A stretch of DNA of 20,007 nucleotides from Clostridia bacterium (GCA_029256365.1 JAQSYB010000013.1:1-20007), one strand, 5' to 3'. Shown: positions 6,098 to 13,521, numbered from the stretch's first letter. Notes: generated by a model not told the origin, from the sequence alone. Made by a program: numbers and translations.

Positions 6098-6136
6098 TAT
6101 AATATGTAGATTGCGCGAAATGTTTATTTCGCGCAA
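6098..6136 (+). promoter_or_regulatory. Promoter -10 and 11-bp palindrome at the recombinase transcript start
   Basis: TATAAT at 6098-6103 would start transcription near 6110. Exactly there, TTGCGCGAAAT (6111-6121) pairs perfectly with ATTTCGCGCAA (6126-6136) around GTTT. The -35 is poor (TTTCGA at 6076-6081, 16-base spacer), suggesting activation or a weak promoter. The GC-rich core stands out in AT-rich surroundings. It could be an operator over the start site or a stabilising hairpin at the 5' end of the mRNA. Confidence 0.5.
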
Positions 6137-6181
6137 AATAAGCAAAATAAGGACAATTTTGAAGGAATAGGGGGTTTAATC

Positions 6182-7156
6182 GTGACAAATCTACCTTTGC
6201 ATGCAAAAGACTTTTTAGCATATATGGAAACCATTCGAGGCAAATCAAAAAATACCATTGCAGCCTATGGTTATGATCTCTCTATCTTTTTTAAGTTTAT
6301 TAAAATCAGGAGAAATATTGTTTCCTCCGATATTGATTTAGAAGAAATTGTTATTTCTGATATTGATGAATATATCTTACGGACAATTACATTAAGCGAT
6401 TTATATGCGTTTTTATCTTATACAGCAAATGCGCGAGACAATAAAAATCATGCAAGAGCTCGTAAGGTTGCCTGCCTCCGCTCTTTCTTTAAGTATCTCC
6501 AAGGCAAGGTAAAAGCAATTGACGAGAATCCAGCCTTGGATCTGGAGCCACCTAAGATAAACTCTAGACACCCTATTTACCTTACTTTAGAAGAAAGCAA
6601 GCATCTTTTGGCTTCTATTGATGGTGAAAATAAAGAAAGAGATTTTGCAATCATTACGCTCTTCTTGAATTGTGGCTTGCGGCTTTCAGAGCTTGTGGGC
6701 ATTGATATCAACAGAATCAGCAATGATATTTTAACAGTAATTGGGAAAGGTGACAAAGAAAGAACTGTATATTTGAATCATGCGTGTTTAAAAGCAATTG
6801 AGGAGTATAAAAAGGTTAGACCTACAGATGGGGTGAAAGACAAGCATGCTTTATTCTTAAGTGAAAGAAAACAGCGAATCAGCAAACGATCCGTCCAATA
6901 CATTGTAAAGAAATGCATAGGGGCTTCGGATTTGGACGCCGATAGGTACTCTACCCATAAGCTGAGACATACAGCAGCTACATTAATGTATAAGTACGGG
7001 AATGTTGATATCAGAGCCTTGCAGCATATTCTGGGTCATGAGAATATATCAACTACGCAGATTTATACTCATATAGACGATGAAAGATTGCGTAACGCAG
7101 TAAAATCAAATCCTCTTTCCGGTGAAGTAGATTTGGAGAAAAATAAAACAGATTAA
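6182..7156 (+). CDS. Tyrosine recombinase, XerC/XerD-like
   Basis: A 324-aa protein starting at GTG 6182, with AGGGGG at 6169-6174. The N-terminal SAM-like core-binding domain (about 5-110) carries KSKNTIAAYGYDL and ARARKVACLRSFFKYL. The catalytic domain (about 130-305) has all the expected residues: R167 in GLRLSEL, K189 in IGKGDKER, H259 and R262 in THKLRHTAATLM, H286 in ILGHENIS, and nucleophile Y295 in TTQIYTHI. Length and motif spacing match chromosomal XerC/XerD-type recombinases, which resolve chromosome dimers at dif. Some clostridial genomes carry such a gene near lexA, so it need not be mobile. No integrase neighbours, tRNA site or direct repeats are seen. A phage or ICE integrase is the less likely alternative. 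Its stop lies inside a strong bidirectional terminator. Confidence 0.88.
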   Translation: MTNLPLHAKDFLAYMETIRGKSKNTIAAYGYDLSIFFKFIKIRRNIVSSDIDLEEIVISDIDEYILRTITLSDLYAFLSYTANARDNKNHARARKVACLRSFFKYLQGKVKAIDENPALDLEPPKINSRHPIYLTLEESKHLLASIDGENKERDFAIITLFLNCGLRLSELVGIDINRISNDILTVIGKGDKERTVYLNHACLKAIEEYKKVRPTDGVKDKHALFLSERKQRISKRSVQYIVKKCIGASDLDADRYSTHKLRHTAATLMYKYGNVDIRALQHILGHENISTTQIYTHIDDERLRNAVKSNPLSGEVDLEKNKTD

Positions 7157-7198
7157 CATAATTAATATTATGTTAATCTGCGTATTGTTTATTTTATT
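7149..7198. terminator. Bidirectional terminator between convergent genes
   Basis: CAGATTAACATAAT (7149-7162) pairs perfectly with ATTATGTTAATCTG (7167-7180) around TAAT. T-rich tracts follow on both strands. It contains the recombinase stop codon and lies 8 bases from the stop of the convergent Cys-rich gene, so it serves both. Confidence 0.8.
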
Positions 7199-7428
7199 TT
7201 ATCCGTTACAGCTTCATCAAACTTAATTTCAATATCTTCATCATCAATATTAATATCAGCATCGCTGTCGATGAGATCATCTATATAGATTCCTTTAAAG
7301 TCTGCGTCATTTTCAATGCAATTACAACAGTTGTCACAGATTTTGGAATTGTCTAAATCGCAGATATCGCATTCGCCGCATTCGATGCAAGCTCTGTCCG
7401 ATAATACGCACTCAATTTCATGTGTCAT
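7189..7428 (-). CDS. Small Cys-rich acidic protein, unknown function
   Basis: A 79-aa protein. Nine cysteines lie within residues 7-37: C7, then C14-x2-C17-x2-C20-x2-C23 (ferredoxin-like spacing), then C31-x2-C34-C35-x-C37. The C-terminal half is strongly acidic (IDDLIDSDADINIDDEDIE) with no Cys. There are no membrane segments or signal peptide. The cysteines suggest a metal or iron-sulfur site or a zinc knuckle. The usual Pro after the last Cys of a ferredoxin site is missing, so a true ferredoxin is unlikely. A GGGAG is seen 13 bases before ATG, slightly far. It is transcribed toward the recombinase and away from the next gene. I do not recognise a named family. Confidence 0.65.
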   Translation of the reverse strand: MTHEIECVLSDRACIECGECDICDLDNSKICDNCCNCIENDADFKGIYIDDLIDSDADINIDDEDIEIKFDEAVTDKIK

Positions 7429-7476
7429 AAATAAACTGGTACTCCCTTCCTATTTATTAATCTGTCAATAGTATAG

Positions 7477-7535
7477 TATAATCAAAATATATCATTAAAT
7501 TACTTTTGAGTAAATACCATGGGTTAAATTATAAT
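7477..7535 (+). promoter_or_regulatory. Possible promoters of the two-TM protein gene
   Basis: Two perfect TATAAT hexamers lie before the gene, at 7477-7482 (no good -35) and at 7530-7535 (with TTGAGT at 7506-7511, spacing 18). The second would start RNA near 7542, almost on the GGAGG, giving a very short leader and excluding ATG 7540 as start. The evidence is suggestive only. Confidence 0.35.
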
Positions 7536-7554
7536 TGTTATGGAGGTTTTTATA

Positions 7555-8739
7555 TTGTATAATTCATCAACTAACCTATATATATTCATTATTCTGATGG
7601 CTACACTTGCTTTTGAGCTGCTAATAACCAAGCTTATGGATTTATCCCCTACTTTATTATGGGGATTTACAATTGGATTATATTTCTTATTTATACTATA
7701 TCAAGGCTTGATAAAGATGAATGAAGATGCAGAGAAAAACAAAGCAAAGTCTTTAATATATGACTTAATGGATACGATTAATGGAATTCCTGTTATGAAC
7801 AAAAATGAAAAGCTAAATATTAAATGGGATATTGTGTTTAAGAAGCTTGTAGATCATAAAGAGTTTGAAATGTATGATAGGATAATTAAATTTAAAACTC
7901 AGAATTTAGATATGTATGTTAACAAGTACCCCTCTCTTCTCATCGATGATTCAGTTGACTTAAGAGAATCAAAACATAATTTGGATTTAAATTCAACAAT
8001 TAGAAGCAAACGAAAGGTTGATAAAAAAATTGCAGAAGATCTCGTACTAGATGAAGAATGCAAGAACAAACTTTTCATTCGATACATCAAAGAAAATACA
8101 GCAGCTTTTAGCAATTATAACTCGTCCATATATATCGATGTAATGATAAAGAAAGAATATGTGCCGGAAAATGCGGATGAAATGGGTATTGAACACGATA
8201 AAGAATATGACGGCTTCTCAGTTTGGATGGCTTATGGAAATAACAAATATAATGTGGTTCCAAGAGTTATGATGCATAAAAAGCTTATCAATACATCAAA
8301 GTGGTTTGTTGATAATATCGAGGCTTTATTGACATGTGCTACAGCTATTGTAAAAGGTGATACAAGTCAGATTTACTTTGTTGATAATTTCAAATTGATC
8401 GGTTACTTAGTTGATATGCCAGATGTAAATGAACAATCAATATTAAAGTTTAAACATTTAGAAAAGGATACATTGATATTTGAGGGAACTGATGAAAACA
8501 ATAGAACAACTACAGCTTATTGTGAGTACAAGCCTGGCTATAATCGCATTGAGGTTATATTAAAAAATGTAGAATTCAAAAGCGGCGATACCGTGCAAAA
8601 TATCGAAATAGATAAAACTGCAGGAATAGGCAATGGATATCAACCTCTTGTTACATTACTTGAGAAAATGCCTGAGTTAATAAAGAACATAGATCTTCTT
8701 ATCAATAATCAAGATTTAGATAGTATCGTATTAAAATAA
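7555..8739 (+). CDS. Unrecognised membrane-anchored protein, 394 aa
   Basis: The frame is open from ATG 7540, but that ATG overlaps GGAGG (7542-7546). TTG 7555, 8 bases beyond GGAGG, is the likelier start. Two membrane helices lie near the N-terminus (about 8-26 and 35-54, from TTG). They are followed by a charged soluble region of about 335 residues with no signature I know. Visible pieces include a Lys/Glu-rich segment (about 60-170), a central part with FSVWMAYGNNKYNVVPRVM, and a C-terminus rich in Ile, Leu and Asn. The mature part is probably cytoplasmic or outer-surface depending on helix orientation, which I cannot settle. Base use matches its neighbours. It converges on the yneA-like gene with only 8 bases between stops and no visible terminator. 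Confidence 0.75.
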   Translation: MYNSSTNLYIFIILMATLAFELLITKLMDLSPTLLWGFTIGLYFLFILYQGLIKMNEDAEKNKAKSLIYDLMDTINGIPVMNKNEKLNIKWDIVFKKLVDHKEFEMYDRIIKFKTQNLDMYVNKYPSLLIDDSVDLRESKHNLDLNSTIRSKRKVDKKIAEDLVLDEECKNKLFIRYIKENTAAFSNYNSSIYIDVMIKKEYVPENADEMGIEHDKEYDGFSVWMAYGNNKYNVVPRVMMHKKLINTSKWFVDNIEALLTCATAIVKGDTSQIYFVDNFKLIGYLVDMPDVNEQSILKFKHLEKDTLIFEGTDENNRTTTAYCEYKPGYNRIEVILKNVEFKSGDTVQNIEIDKTAGIGNGYQPLVTLLEKMPELIKNIDLLINNQDLDSIVLK

Positions 8740-8747
8740 TCCCAGGA

Positions 8748-9044
8748 CTAATCGTTATAATGCGGAAACATTATAAGCTCCCCTGGCTTAATGTTCGAGT
8801 CACTTAAATTGTTAATTGATATGACATTGGCTATATAATCTCTAATATCTATCTTTCCATCGGAATGTTGAATGGATAACTGCCATAGATTATCACCTTC
8901 ACCTACGTAAACAGGTACAAGTGCTACATTGCTTGTACTTTTTGCATTTACTACCATAAAAAACATGGTTGCAAACAGTATTACCATTATAAGACTTATT
9001 GCACCAAAGAACCTGTATTTATTGACTATTTTATATTTCTTCAT
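8748..9044 (-). CDS. yneA: YneA-like SOS-induced cell-division suppressor with LysM domain
   Basis: A 98-aa protein starting at ATG 9044 with GGGAGG just upstream (plus strand 9051-9056). A short basic N-terminus (MKKYKIVNKYRF) and one membrane helix (about 12-34) are followed by a LysM domain (about 43-95): YVGEGDNLWQLSIQH, then ISINNLSDSNIKPGELIMFP. Size, single TM plus extracellular LysM, and divergent position next to lexA all match Bacillus YneA, which delays septation during DNA damage. The promoter carries two SOS boxes, as expected. The gene symbol rests on layout and context, since LysM proteins share little sequence. Confidence 0.8.
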   Translation of the reverse strand: MKKYKIVNKYRFFGAISLIMVILFATMFFMVVNAKSTSNVALVPVYVGEGDNLWQLSIQHSDGKIDIRDYIANVISINNLSDSNIKPGELIMFPHYND

Positions 9045-9058
9045 TTTAAAACCTCCCA

Positions 9059-9111
9059 GAACGTATGTTCTTGTTGATATTATTATAATACGAACGTTTG
9101 TTCTATGTCAA
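9059..9111 (-). promoter_or_regulatory. yneA-like promoter with two SOS (LexA) boxes
   Basis: On the minus strand TTGACA (plus 9106-9111), an 18-base spacer and TATAAT (plus 9082-9087) form a near-consensus promoter. SOS box GAACGTTTGTTC (9092-9103) lies in the spacer, and a second box GAACGTATGTTC (9059-9070) covers the early transcribed region. Both fit the Gram-positive GAAC-N4-GTTC consensus exactly, predicting tight LexA repression. Confidence 0.85.
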
Positions 9112-9184
9112 TGATTTTTATGAAAAAACATATAAAATATGGTTAAATTACCATAAATACCGCATAATTTTGTATTTTTTTTGC

Positions 9185-9222
9185 GAACGTATGTTTGAAT
9201 TCTTGAAAGTATATGTTATAAT
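9185..9222 (+). promoter_or_regulatory. lexA promoter with SOS box (autoregulation)
   Basis: GAACGTATGTTT (9185-9196, one base off the consensus) overlaps the -35 TTGAAT (9195-9200). TATAAT follows at 9217-9222 with a TG two bases before it (extended -10), spacing 16. LexA bound here would block its own gene; the imperfect half-site suggests weaker repression than at the yneA-like gene. Confidence 0.8.
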
Positions 9223-9267
9223 TGTGTTAGTTTCGGCGATTAGAATAATTGTAAATGGAGTGTTAAT

Positions 9268-9888
9268 ATGAATACAGAAGATTTGAGCAAAAAACAGCTA
9301 GAGATTTTGTCTTATATAAAAAATGATATATATAAAAAGGGCTACCCACCTTCTGTTCGTGAAATATGCGATGCAGTGAAATTAAGATCTACTTCTACGG
9401 TGCATGGACATTTAGAGCGCCTGGAGAAGAAAGGCTTTATCCGACGTGATCCTACCAAGCCAAGAGCGATTGAAGTATTAGACAGCAACAGTGGCCTTTC
9501 AAGTAAAAGAGAGATGGTAGAAATACCTGTGGTTGGCAAGGTTACGGCAGGGGTTCCAATTTTAGCCCAGGAAAACATTGAAGACACCTTCCCTGTTCCC
9601 ATTGATTATATTGGCAACAGCACTGCCTTTATGTTGATTGTAAAAGGCGATAGTATGATCAATGCTGGAATTTTTGATGGTGACTTTGTAATCGTTAGGC
9701 AGCAGGCTGTAGCGAATAACGGCGATATCGTTGTTGCTCTATTAAACGATGAAGCAACAGTTAAGACTTACTACAAAGAAAAGGATTACTTCAGATTACA
9801 GCCTGAAAATCCTTATTTGATGCCCATTATTACCAAAGAATTATCCATTTTAGGTAAGGTAATTGGTGTATTTAGAAGTATAAAATAA
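9268..9888 (+). CDS. lexA: LexA, SOS-response repressor and self-cleaving protease
   Basis: A 206-aa protein from ATG 9268 with GGAG at 9257-9260. The N-terminal winged helix (1-70) includes GYPPSVREICDAVKLRSTST and HGHLERLEKKGFIRRD. The C-terminal S24 peptidase domain (about 85-206) carries the cleavage site A94-G95 in VTAGVP, the catalytic Ser129 in KGDSMINAGI and Lys166 in ATVKTYY. RecA filaments on single-stranded DNA trigger cleavage between A94 and G95 and so open the SOS regulon. It is divergent from the yneA-like gene with shared control DNA. No residue is missing. A strong terminator follows the stop. Confidence 0.97.
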   Translation: MNTEDLSKKQLEILSYIKNDIYKKGYPPSVREICDAVKLRSTSTVHGHLERLEKKGFIRRDPTKPRAIEVLDSNSGLSSKREMVEIPVVGKVTAGVPILAQENIEDTFPVPIDYIGNSTAFMLIVKGDSMINAGIFDGDFVIVRQQAVANNGDIVVALLNDEATVKTYYKEKDYFRLQPENPYLMPIITKELSILGKVIGVFRSIK

Positions 9889-9920
9889 GACGAGGTTATA
9901 AACCTCGTCTATTTTTTATA
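9888..9920. terminator. Terminator between lexA and the convergent glutamine synthetase gene
   Basis: AGACGAGGTT (9888-9897) pairs perfectly with AACCTCGTCT (9901-9910) around ATA, followed by ATTTTTTATA. On the other strand the hairpin is followed by TTATTTTATA, so it can serve both converging genes. Confidence 0.85.
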
Positions 9921-9929
9921 CTTTGATAT

Positions 9930-11861
9930 TTAATCTAATATATTTCTTCTGTATATGCTGTAGAACTCCCTCAGCTCACCAATTTTGCTGCTCATTTCAA
10001 CTTGCAGTGCAGATAGCGCTTTGTAGTCCTTCAACGCAGCAGCTTCTCGTATTTTATTGAATAAGCTTATTTGATTTTTCGTATCCTTCATAAGGTAATT
10101 TCTCAAGGCATTTACCTTATTCCAGTTCTCGGTATCGACATCTTCCATATTATTGTCATTTGGTTCACTATGCAATATCTTGCTTCCGCGAACCAAATCC
10201 ATATATTCTGGAACAAGTCTATTGATGATTTCTGCAACCCATCTGTTTGTAACAGCTGTAGCATAGCTGCGAATAATCTTCTCAGAAATTACACCATTTT
10301 CCATCATGATTTGTAGTTTTTCAGGATAATTATCAAATGCAATGATGTTATCATATACTGTTGCTGGATGCAAACCAAAATACATATTTCTTTCTTCTGG
10401 TGTAAAATGATCAAATACATCTTCTTCGCTTCTATAGGATCTGCCTTTTTCTAAGTACATACCTTCTTCTTCAGGTGATTTGGACAATTCTTTTTCAAGC
10501 TCTCCAGCTGACATACCAGAATTAACAGCAGCTTTAATTCCATCAAGCATTGCTTGATAAAATGCCGCCAAAGCTAAGAACGTATTTGTATTAGGATTAG
10601 GTGATCTCACTTCAAATCGTGTAGACAGAGGATTGCTCAAATCTCTTACCAATCCTATCAGTACTGTTCTATTTCTTGAAGGAGTATGAACATTATGTCC
10701 AAGGGATGCTACGATACATATAGGAGCTTCAAAACCAGGCTTTAATCTATTCAAGGAGTCTATGGTAGAGGATATAAAAGGATTAATAATTTCATAGTTT
10801 TTCAGCAATCCCATAATCGCTCCATAACCCATAACACTCATAAAGTCCTTATTGATATCTGTTGGTGCAAATAAGTTTATTGTTTTGCCTTTTCTATCTT
10901 TAATCGCAACACCTATATGTGTATGCTTTCCATTGCCAGCAACTCCCTCAATAGGTTTTGCGTGGAAGGTCACTTCAAGGCCATTTAATCTAAAAACTTC
11001 CTTGATTAAATTCTTTACTATTTTTTCATTGTCTGCTGATTGAAGTGAACTGCTGTATTTCCAGTCAATCTCAAGCTGTTCCATGATATGCGTAAAATGA
11101 CCAGTTTCATCCAGCTTTGCTTTGATGCCACCCACTTCCTTGTGACCCATTTCTGGTTGAAGATCATATTTATCCATCAAGAGTAAGCTCTGTTCTAAAG
11201 CCGTTCGCACTGCTCCTCTTGTTCTTTTCCAATATTGCTCCTGCAGCTCTTGGGAAGCTGATAACGCTTCAATATCTGCTGCATCATTAGGTGTTTTTAC
11301 CCAAAATTCCAGCTCAGTTGCAGCAGTCAGAACGATGTCGCCTACATCTTCAAATTTTAGATTGTATTGTTCTAATACTGCGGGATATTTCTCAAGAATA
11401 GATAATATTCCGGCCTTGAAGCAGTTTTCTGCATTCTTTAGGACTGATCTGGAGTCGACAAAAGTATTGTTGTGATTTAGAAAAGATGGTATTCTAACGG
11501 TACCAACAGGCTTTCCTGTAGTTTTATCAAAGTGTTCGAAATTATAGTCAATATACCAATTGCTGCCTATATCTGCTACCAAATCTACCTTGCCGTTGTT
11601 TAAGGTCGCAATGCCTGGTAGAACAACACTGGAGCCATCAGTTTGCACAGAACCGTTTAAGAATTCATCTATATCTTCTAAGAACATATCAATTGGAATT
11701 CTTTCATCCGTTGTGTTTCCTGTTAAATCAACACCTGCTAAGGAAACAAATTTAACTTCTGGGTGCTTTGTAAGAAGCTTAATAAGCTCTACTCTTTTGA
11801 GCTCGTAAGGTTTAATGGTGTAGAGTAAATCATGTTTTAGAATTTCTGATATTACATTCAT
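9930..11861 (-). CDS. Glutamine synthetase family protein, atypical long form
   Basis: A 643-aa protein starting at ATG 11861 with AGGAGG upstream. Glutamine synthetase landmarks are in order: VQTDGSSVVLPG (72-83), the metal-ligand region ELEFWV (183-188), EMGHKEVGG (237-245, in place of HEVAPGQ of type I), GNGKHTHIG (309-317), NRLKPGFEAP (371-380), NRTVLIGLVR (397-406) and RFEVRSPNPNTN (415-426). A long helical C-terminus (about 440-643) follows. Type I enzymes have about 450 residues and type III about 700, so this is a divergent long branch seen in Clostridia. The expected reaction is glutamate + ammonia + ATP to glutamine, but changes at ligand motifs leave activity on another amine possible. 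It has its own promoter and ends at a terminator shared with lexA. Confidence 0.88.
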   Translation of the reverse strand: MNVISEILKHDLLYTIKPYELKRVELIKLLTKHPEVKFVSLAGVDLTGNTTDERIPIDMFLEDIDEFLNGSVQTDGSSVVLPGIATLNNGKVDLVADIGSNWYIDYNFEHFDKTTGKPVGTVRIPSFLNHNNTFVDSRSVLKNAENCFKAGILSILEKYPAVLEQYNLKFEDVGDIVLTAATELEFWVKTPNDAADIEALSASQELQEQYWKRTRGAVRTALEQSLLLMDKYDLQPEMGHKEVGGIKAKLDETGHFTHIMEQLEIDWKYSSSLQSADNEKIVKNLIKEVFRLNGLEVTFHAKPIEGVAGNGKHTHIGVAIKDRKGKTINLFAPTDINKDFMSVMGYGAIMGLLKNYEIINPFISSTIDSLNRLKPGFEAPICIVASLGHNVHTPSRNRTVLIGLVRDLSNPLSTRFEVRSPNPNTNTFLALAAFYQAMLDGIKAAVNSGMSAGELEKELSKSPEEEGMYLEKGRSYRSEEDVFDHFTPEERNMYFGLHPATVYDNIIAFDNYPEKLQIMMENGVISEKIIRSYATAVTNRWVAEIINRLVPEYMDLVRGSKILHSEPNDNNMEDVDTENWNKVNALRNYLMKDTKNQISLFNKIREAAALKDYKALSALQVEMSSKIGELREFYSIYRRNILD

Positions 11862-11922
11862 TGTTTATCCTCCTTTGATTTAGTTATATAAAATTATTTG
11901 GTATCGAATAAATTTAAAGATG

Positions 11923-11951
11923 ATTATATCACTAATAAATGAAAAAGTAAA
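11923..11951 (-). promoter_or_regulatory. Promoter of the glutamine synthetase gene
   Basis: On the minus strand TTTACT (plus 11946-11951), a 17-base spacer and TATAAT (plus 11923-11928) form a good sigma-A promoter about 60 bases before the start codon. No GlnR-type operator or riboswitch structure is evident in the short leader. Confidence 0.55.
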
Positions 11952-11954
11952 GTT

Positions 11955-11984
11955 AATGCGAGAGTAATTTCGAACTCTCGCATT
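11955..11984 (-). terminator. Terminator of the methionine gamma-lyase-like gene
   Basis: AATGCGAGAGT (11955-11965) pairs perfectly with ACTCTCGCATT (11974-11984) across 8 bases. On the minus strand it is followed by AACTTTACTTTTTC. It begins 9 bases after the stop codon of the upstream minus-strand gene. Confidence 0.75.
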
Positions 11985-11993
11985 GATTTTCAT

Positions 11994-13286
11994 TTAAATG
12001 TTCACGCAGTTACTAGCAATTAGATTCTGAACTGCGTAAATAATTCCGATTTTTGCATGGTCAAAGGTTAATCCACCTTGTAAATATGCGATATATGGCG
12101 GTCTAAGTGGTGCGTCAGCACTTAATTCAATAGATGAGCCTTGTACAAAGCCGCCTGCTGCCATAATCACCTGATCATTGTAGCCTGGCATGTCCCATGG
12201 CTCTGGGCTTACAAAGGAATCCACCGGAGATCCCTTTTGGATGCCTTGGCAAAAGGCAATCAGCGCTTCTCTGCTTCCGAACTTAATAGCTTGTATAATA
12301 TCACTTCTGCGGGATGAAAATTCAGGGTTGACCTCAAATCCTAGCTTTTCAAAGAGCTTACTGCAGAATACAGCCCCCTTCAGTGCTTCAGATACAACAT
12401 GAGGGGCTAGGAATAAGCCTTGGAAAAACAATCTGTTTACTCCTAAGGTTGCGCCACACTCCTTGCCTATACCTGGAGCAATTAACCTGCTTGCAGCCAT
12501 TTCAACTAAGTGCTTCTTGCCTGCTACATAGCCACCAGTTGGAGCTATTCCGCCACCAGGATTTTTTATTAGGGAACCAGCTATGATATCAGCTCCCACC
12601 TCGGTTGGCTCTTTAAAATCAATAAATTCTCCATAGCAGTTGTCTACCATGCAGACAATTTTCGGATTAATTATCTTAATAAATTTTATAGTATACTCAA
12701 TATCTTCCAATGAAAGAGCAGGTCTCCAAGCATAGCCAGTCGAGCGTTGTATTAGTACCAGCTTTGTTTTGCTTGTAATTTTTTTTGTAATTTCATTGTA
12801 GTTTATTTTTCCCTCATTGGTGAGGTCTACTTGATTGTATGTAACACCGAACTCTCTTAGACTTCCTGGCAGTACCTTATCAATACCTATGATATTGTGT
12901 AAGGTGTCATAGGGCTTGCCTGTAACTGCAAGCATTTCATCCCCAGGTCTTAAAATCCCAAATAAGCATAAGGTCAAGGCATGGGTACCGGATACAATAT
13001 GAGGTCTAACCAATGCGTCCTCTGCTTCAAATACATCAGCATAGACCTTATCAATAGTCTCTCTGCCGATGTCTCCATATCCATAACCAGTTGAATAGTT
13101 AAAATGTGTATCACTAAGTCTATTGTTCTGCATGCTTCTTAGTACTTTGTATTGATTGAACTCTCTTACTTCATTGATTTTAGTAAACTGCTGCTGCAGC
13201 TCGTCTTCTGTGGCGATACATAAATCAATAACCTTCTTGTTTATATTCAATTTATTCATTAAGTAATCTGTTGTTTTATAATGCAT
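11994..13286 (-). CDS. PLP enzyme of the methionine gamma-lyase / aluminium-resistance family
   Basis: A 430-aa protein from ATG 13286, with GGGGTG about 7 bases upstream. Family landmarks include HFNYSTGYGYGDIGRE (61-76), VRPHIVSGTHAL (93-104), FGILRPGDEM, the PLP-side Asp215 in VDNCYGEF and the Schiff-base Lys241 in AGSLIKNPGGGIAPTGGY. This matches the Alum_res/YnbB family (fold type I PLP enzymes). Its members are annotated as methionine gamma-lyase-like but the true substrate is generally unproven. Full length, no damage. In Clostridia and Bacilli it commonly sits next to hfq-miaA or glutamine synthetase genes, as here. It has its own likely promoter and a terminator. Confidence 0.9.
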   Translation of the reverse strand: MHYKTTDYLMNKLNINKKVIDLCIATEDELQQQFTKINEVREFNQYKVLRSMQNNRLSDTHFNYSTGYGYGDIGRETIDKVYADVFEAEDALVRPHIVSGTHALTLCLFGILRPGDEMLAVTGKPYDTLHNIIGIDKVLPGSLREFGVTYNQVDLTNEGKINYNEITKKITSKTKLVLIQRSTGYAWRPALSLEDIEYTIKFIKIINPKIVCMVDNCYGEFIDFKEPTEVGADIIAGSLIKNPGGGIAPTGGYVAGKKHLVEMAASRLIAPGIGKECGATLGVNRLFFQGLFLAPHVVSEALKGAVFCSKLFEKLGFEVNPEFSSRRSDIIQAIKFGSREALIAFCQGIQKGSPVDSFVSPEPWDMPGYNDQVIMAAGGFVQGSSIELSADAPLRPPYIAYLQGGLTFDHAKIGIIYAVQNLIASNCVNI

Positions 13287-13316
13287 AAGGCACCCCTATT
13301 TAACATATTTCGATAT

Positions 13317-13346
13317 ATTTTATCACAAATGATTATTCATATGCAA
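13317..13346 (-). promoter_or_regulatory. Possible promoter of the methionine gamma-lyase-like gene
   Basis: On the minus strand TTGCAT (plus 13341-13346), an 18-base spacer and TAAAAT (plus 13317-13322) lie about 30 bases before the start codon. The match is moderate. Confidence 0.4.
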
Positions 13347-13484
13347 ATAAAAAGTCTCGGCCCATCGAGGGCCTCACCTTTTGCCTGGATTTGCTTTGCA
13401 AATGGCGTTAAATAAAAAGTCTCAACCTATCGAGAGCTACACCTTTTGCTTGGATTTGCTTTGCAAAGGGAAATAAATAAAAAG
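13345..13484. repeat. 65-bp tandem direct repeat (two copies and the start of a third)
   Basis: Copies at 13345-13409 and 13410-13474 agree at about 54 of 65 positions by eye. A third begins AAATAAAAAG at 13475, in exact 65-base register, and runs into the hfq terminator. On the minus strand each unit ends in a hairpin-like piece followed by CTTTTTATTT. In copy one this is GGCCC-TCGAT-GGGCC; in copy two the stem is weaker. Each also contains TTTGC-AAA-GCAAA. The arrangement looks like duplicated terminator DNA downstream of hfq. Confidence 0.75.
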
Positions 13485-13506
13485 CCGCTCTATTCAAAAG
13501 AGCGGC
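13479..13506 (-). terminator. hfq terminator
   Basis: GCCGCTCT (13484-13491) pairs with AGAGCGGC (13499-13506) around a 7-nt loop. On the minus strand TTTTTATTTATTT follows. It lies 15 bases after the hfq stop and ends the miaB-to-hfq run. Confidence 0.85.
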
Positions 13507-13521
13507 AAAATAACAGGGAAA

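Noticed and set aside
6182..7156. Tyrosine recombinase as the integrase of a mobile element
   Set aside because: No tRNA gene, direct-repeat att pair, excisionase or phage/ICE genes are seen; size and motifs fit the XerC/XerD type.
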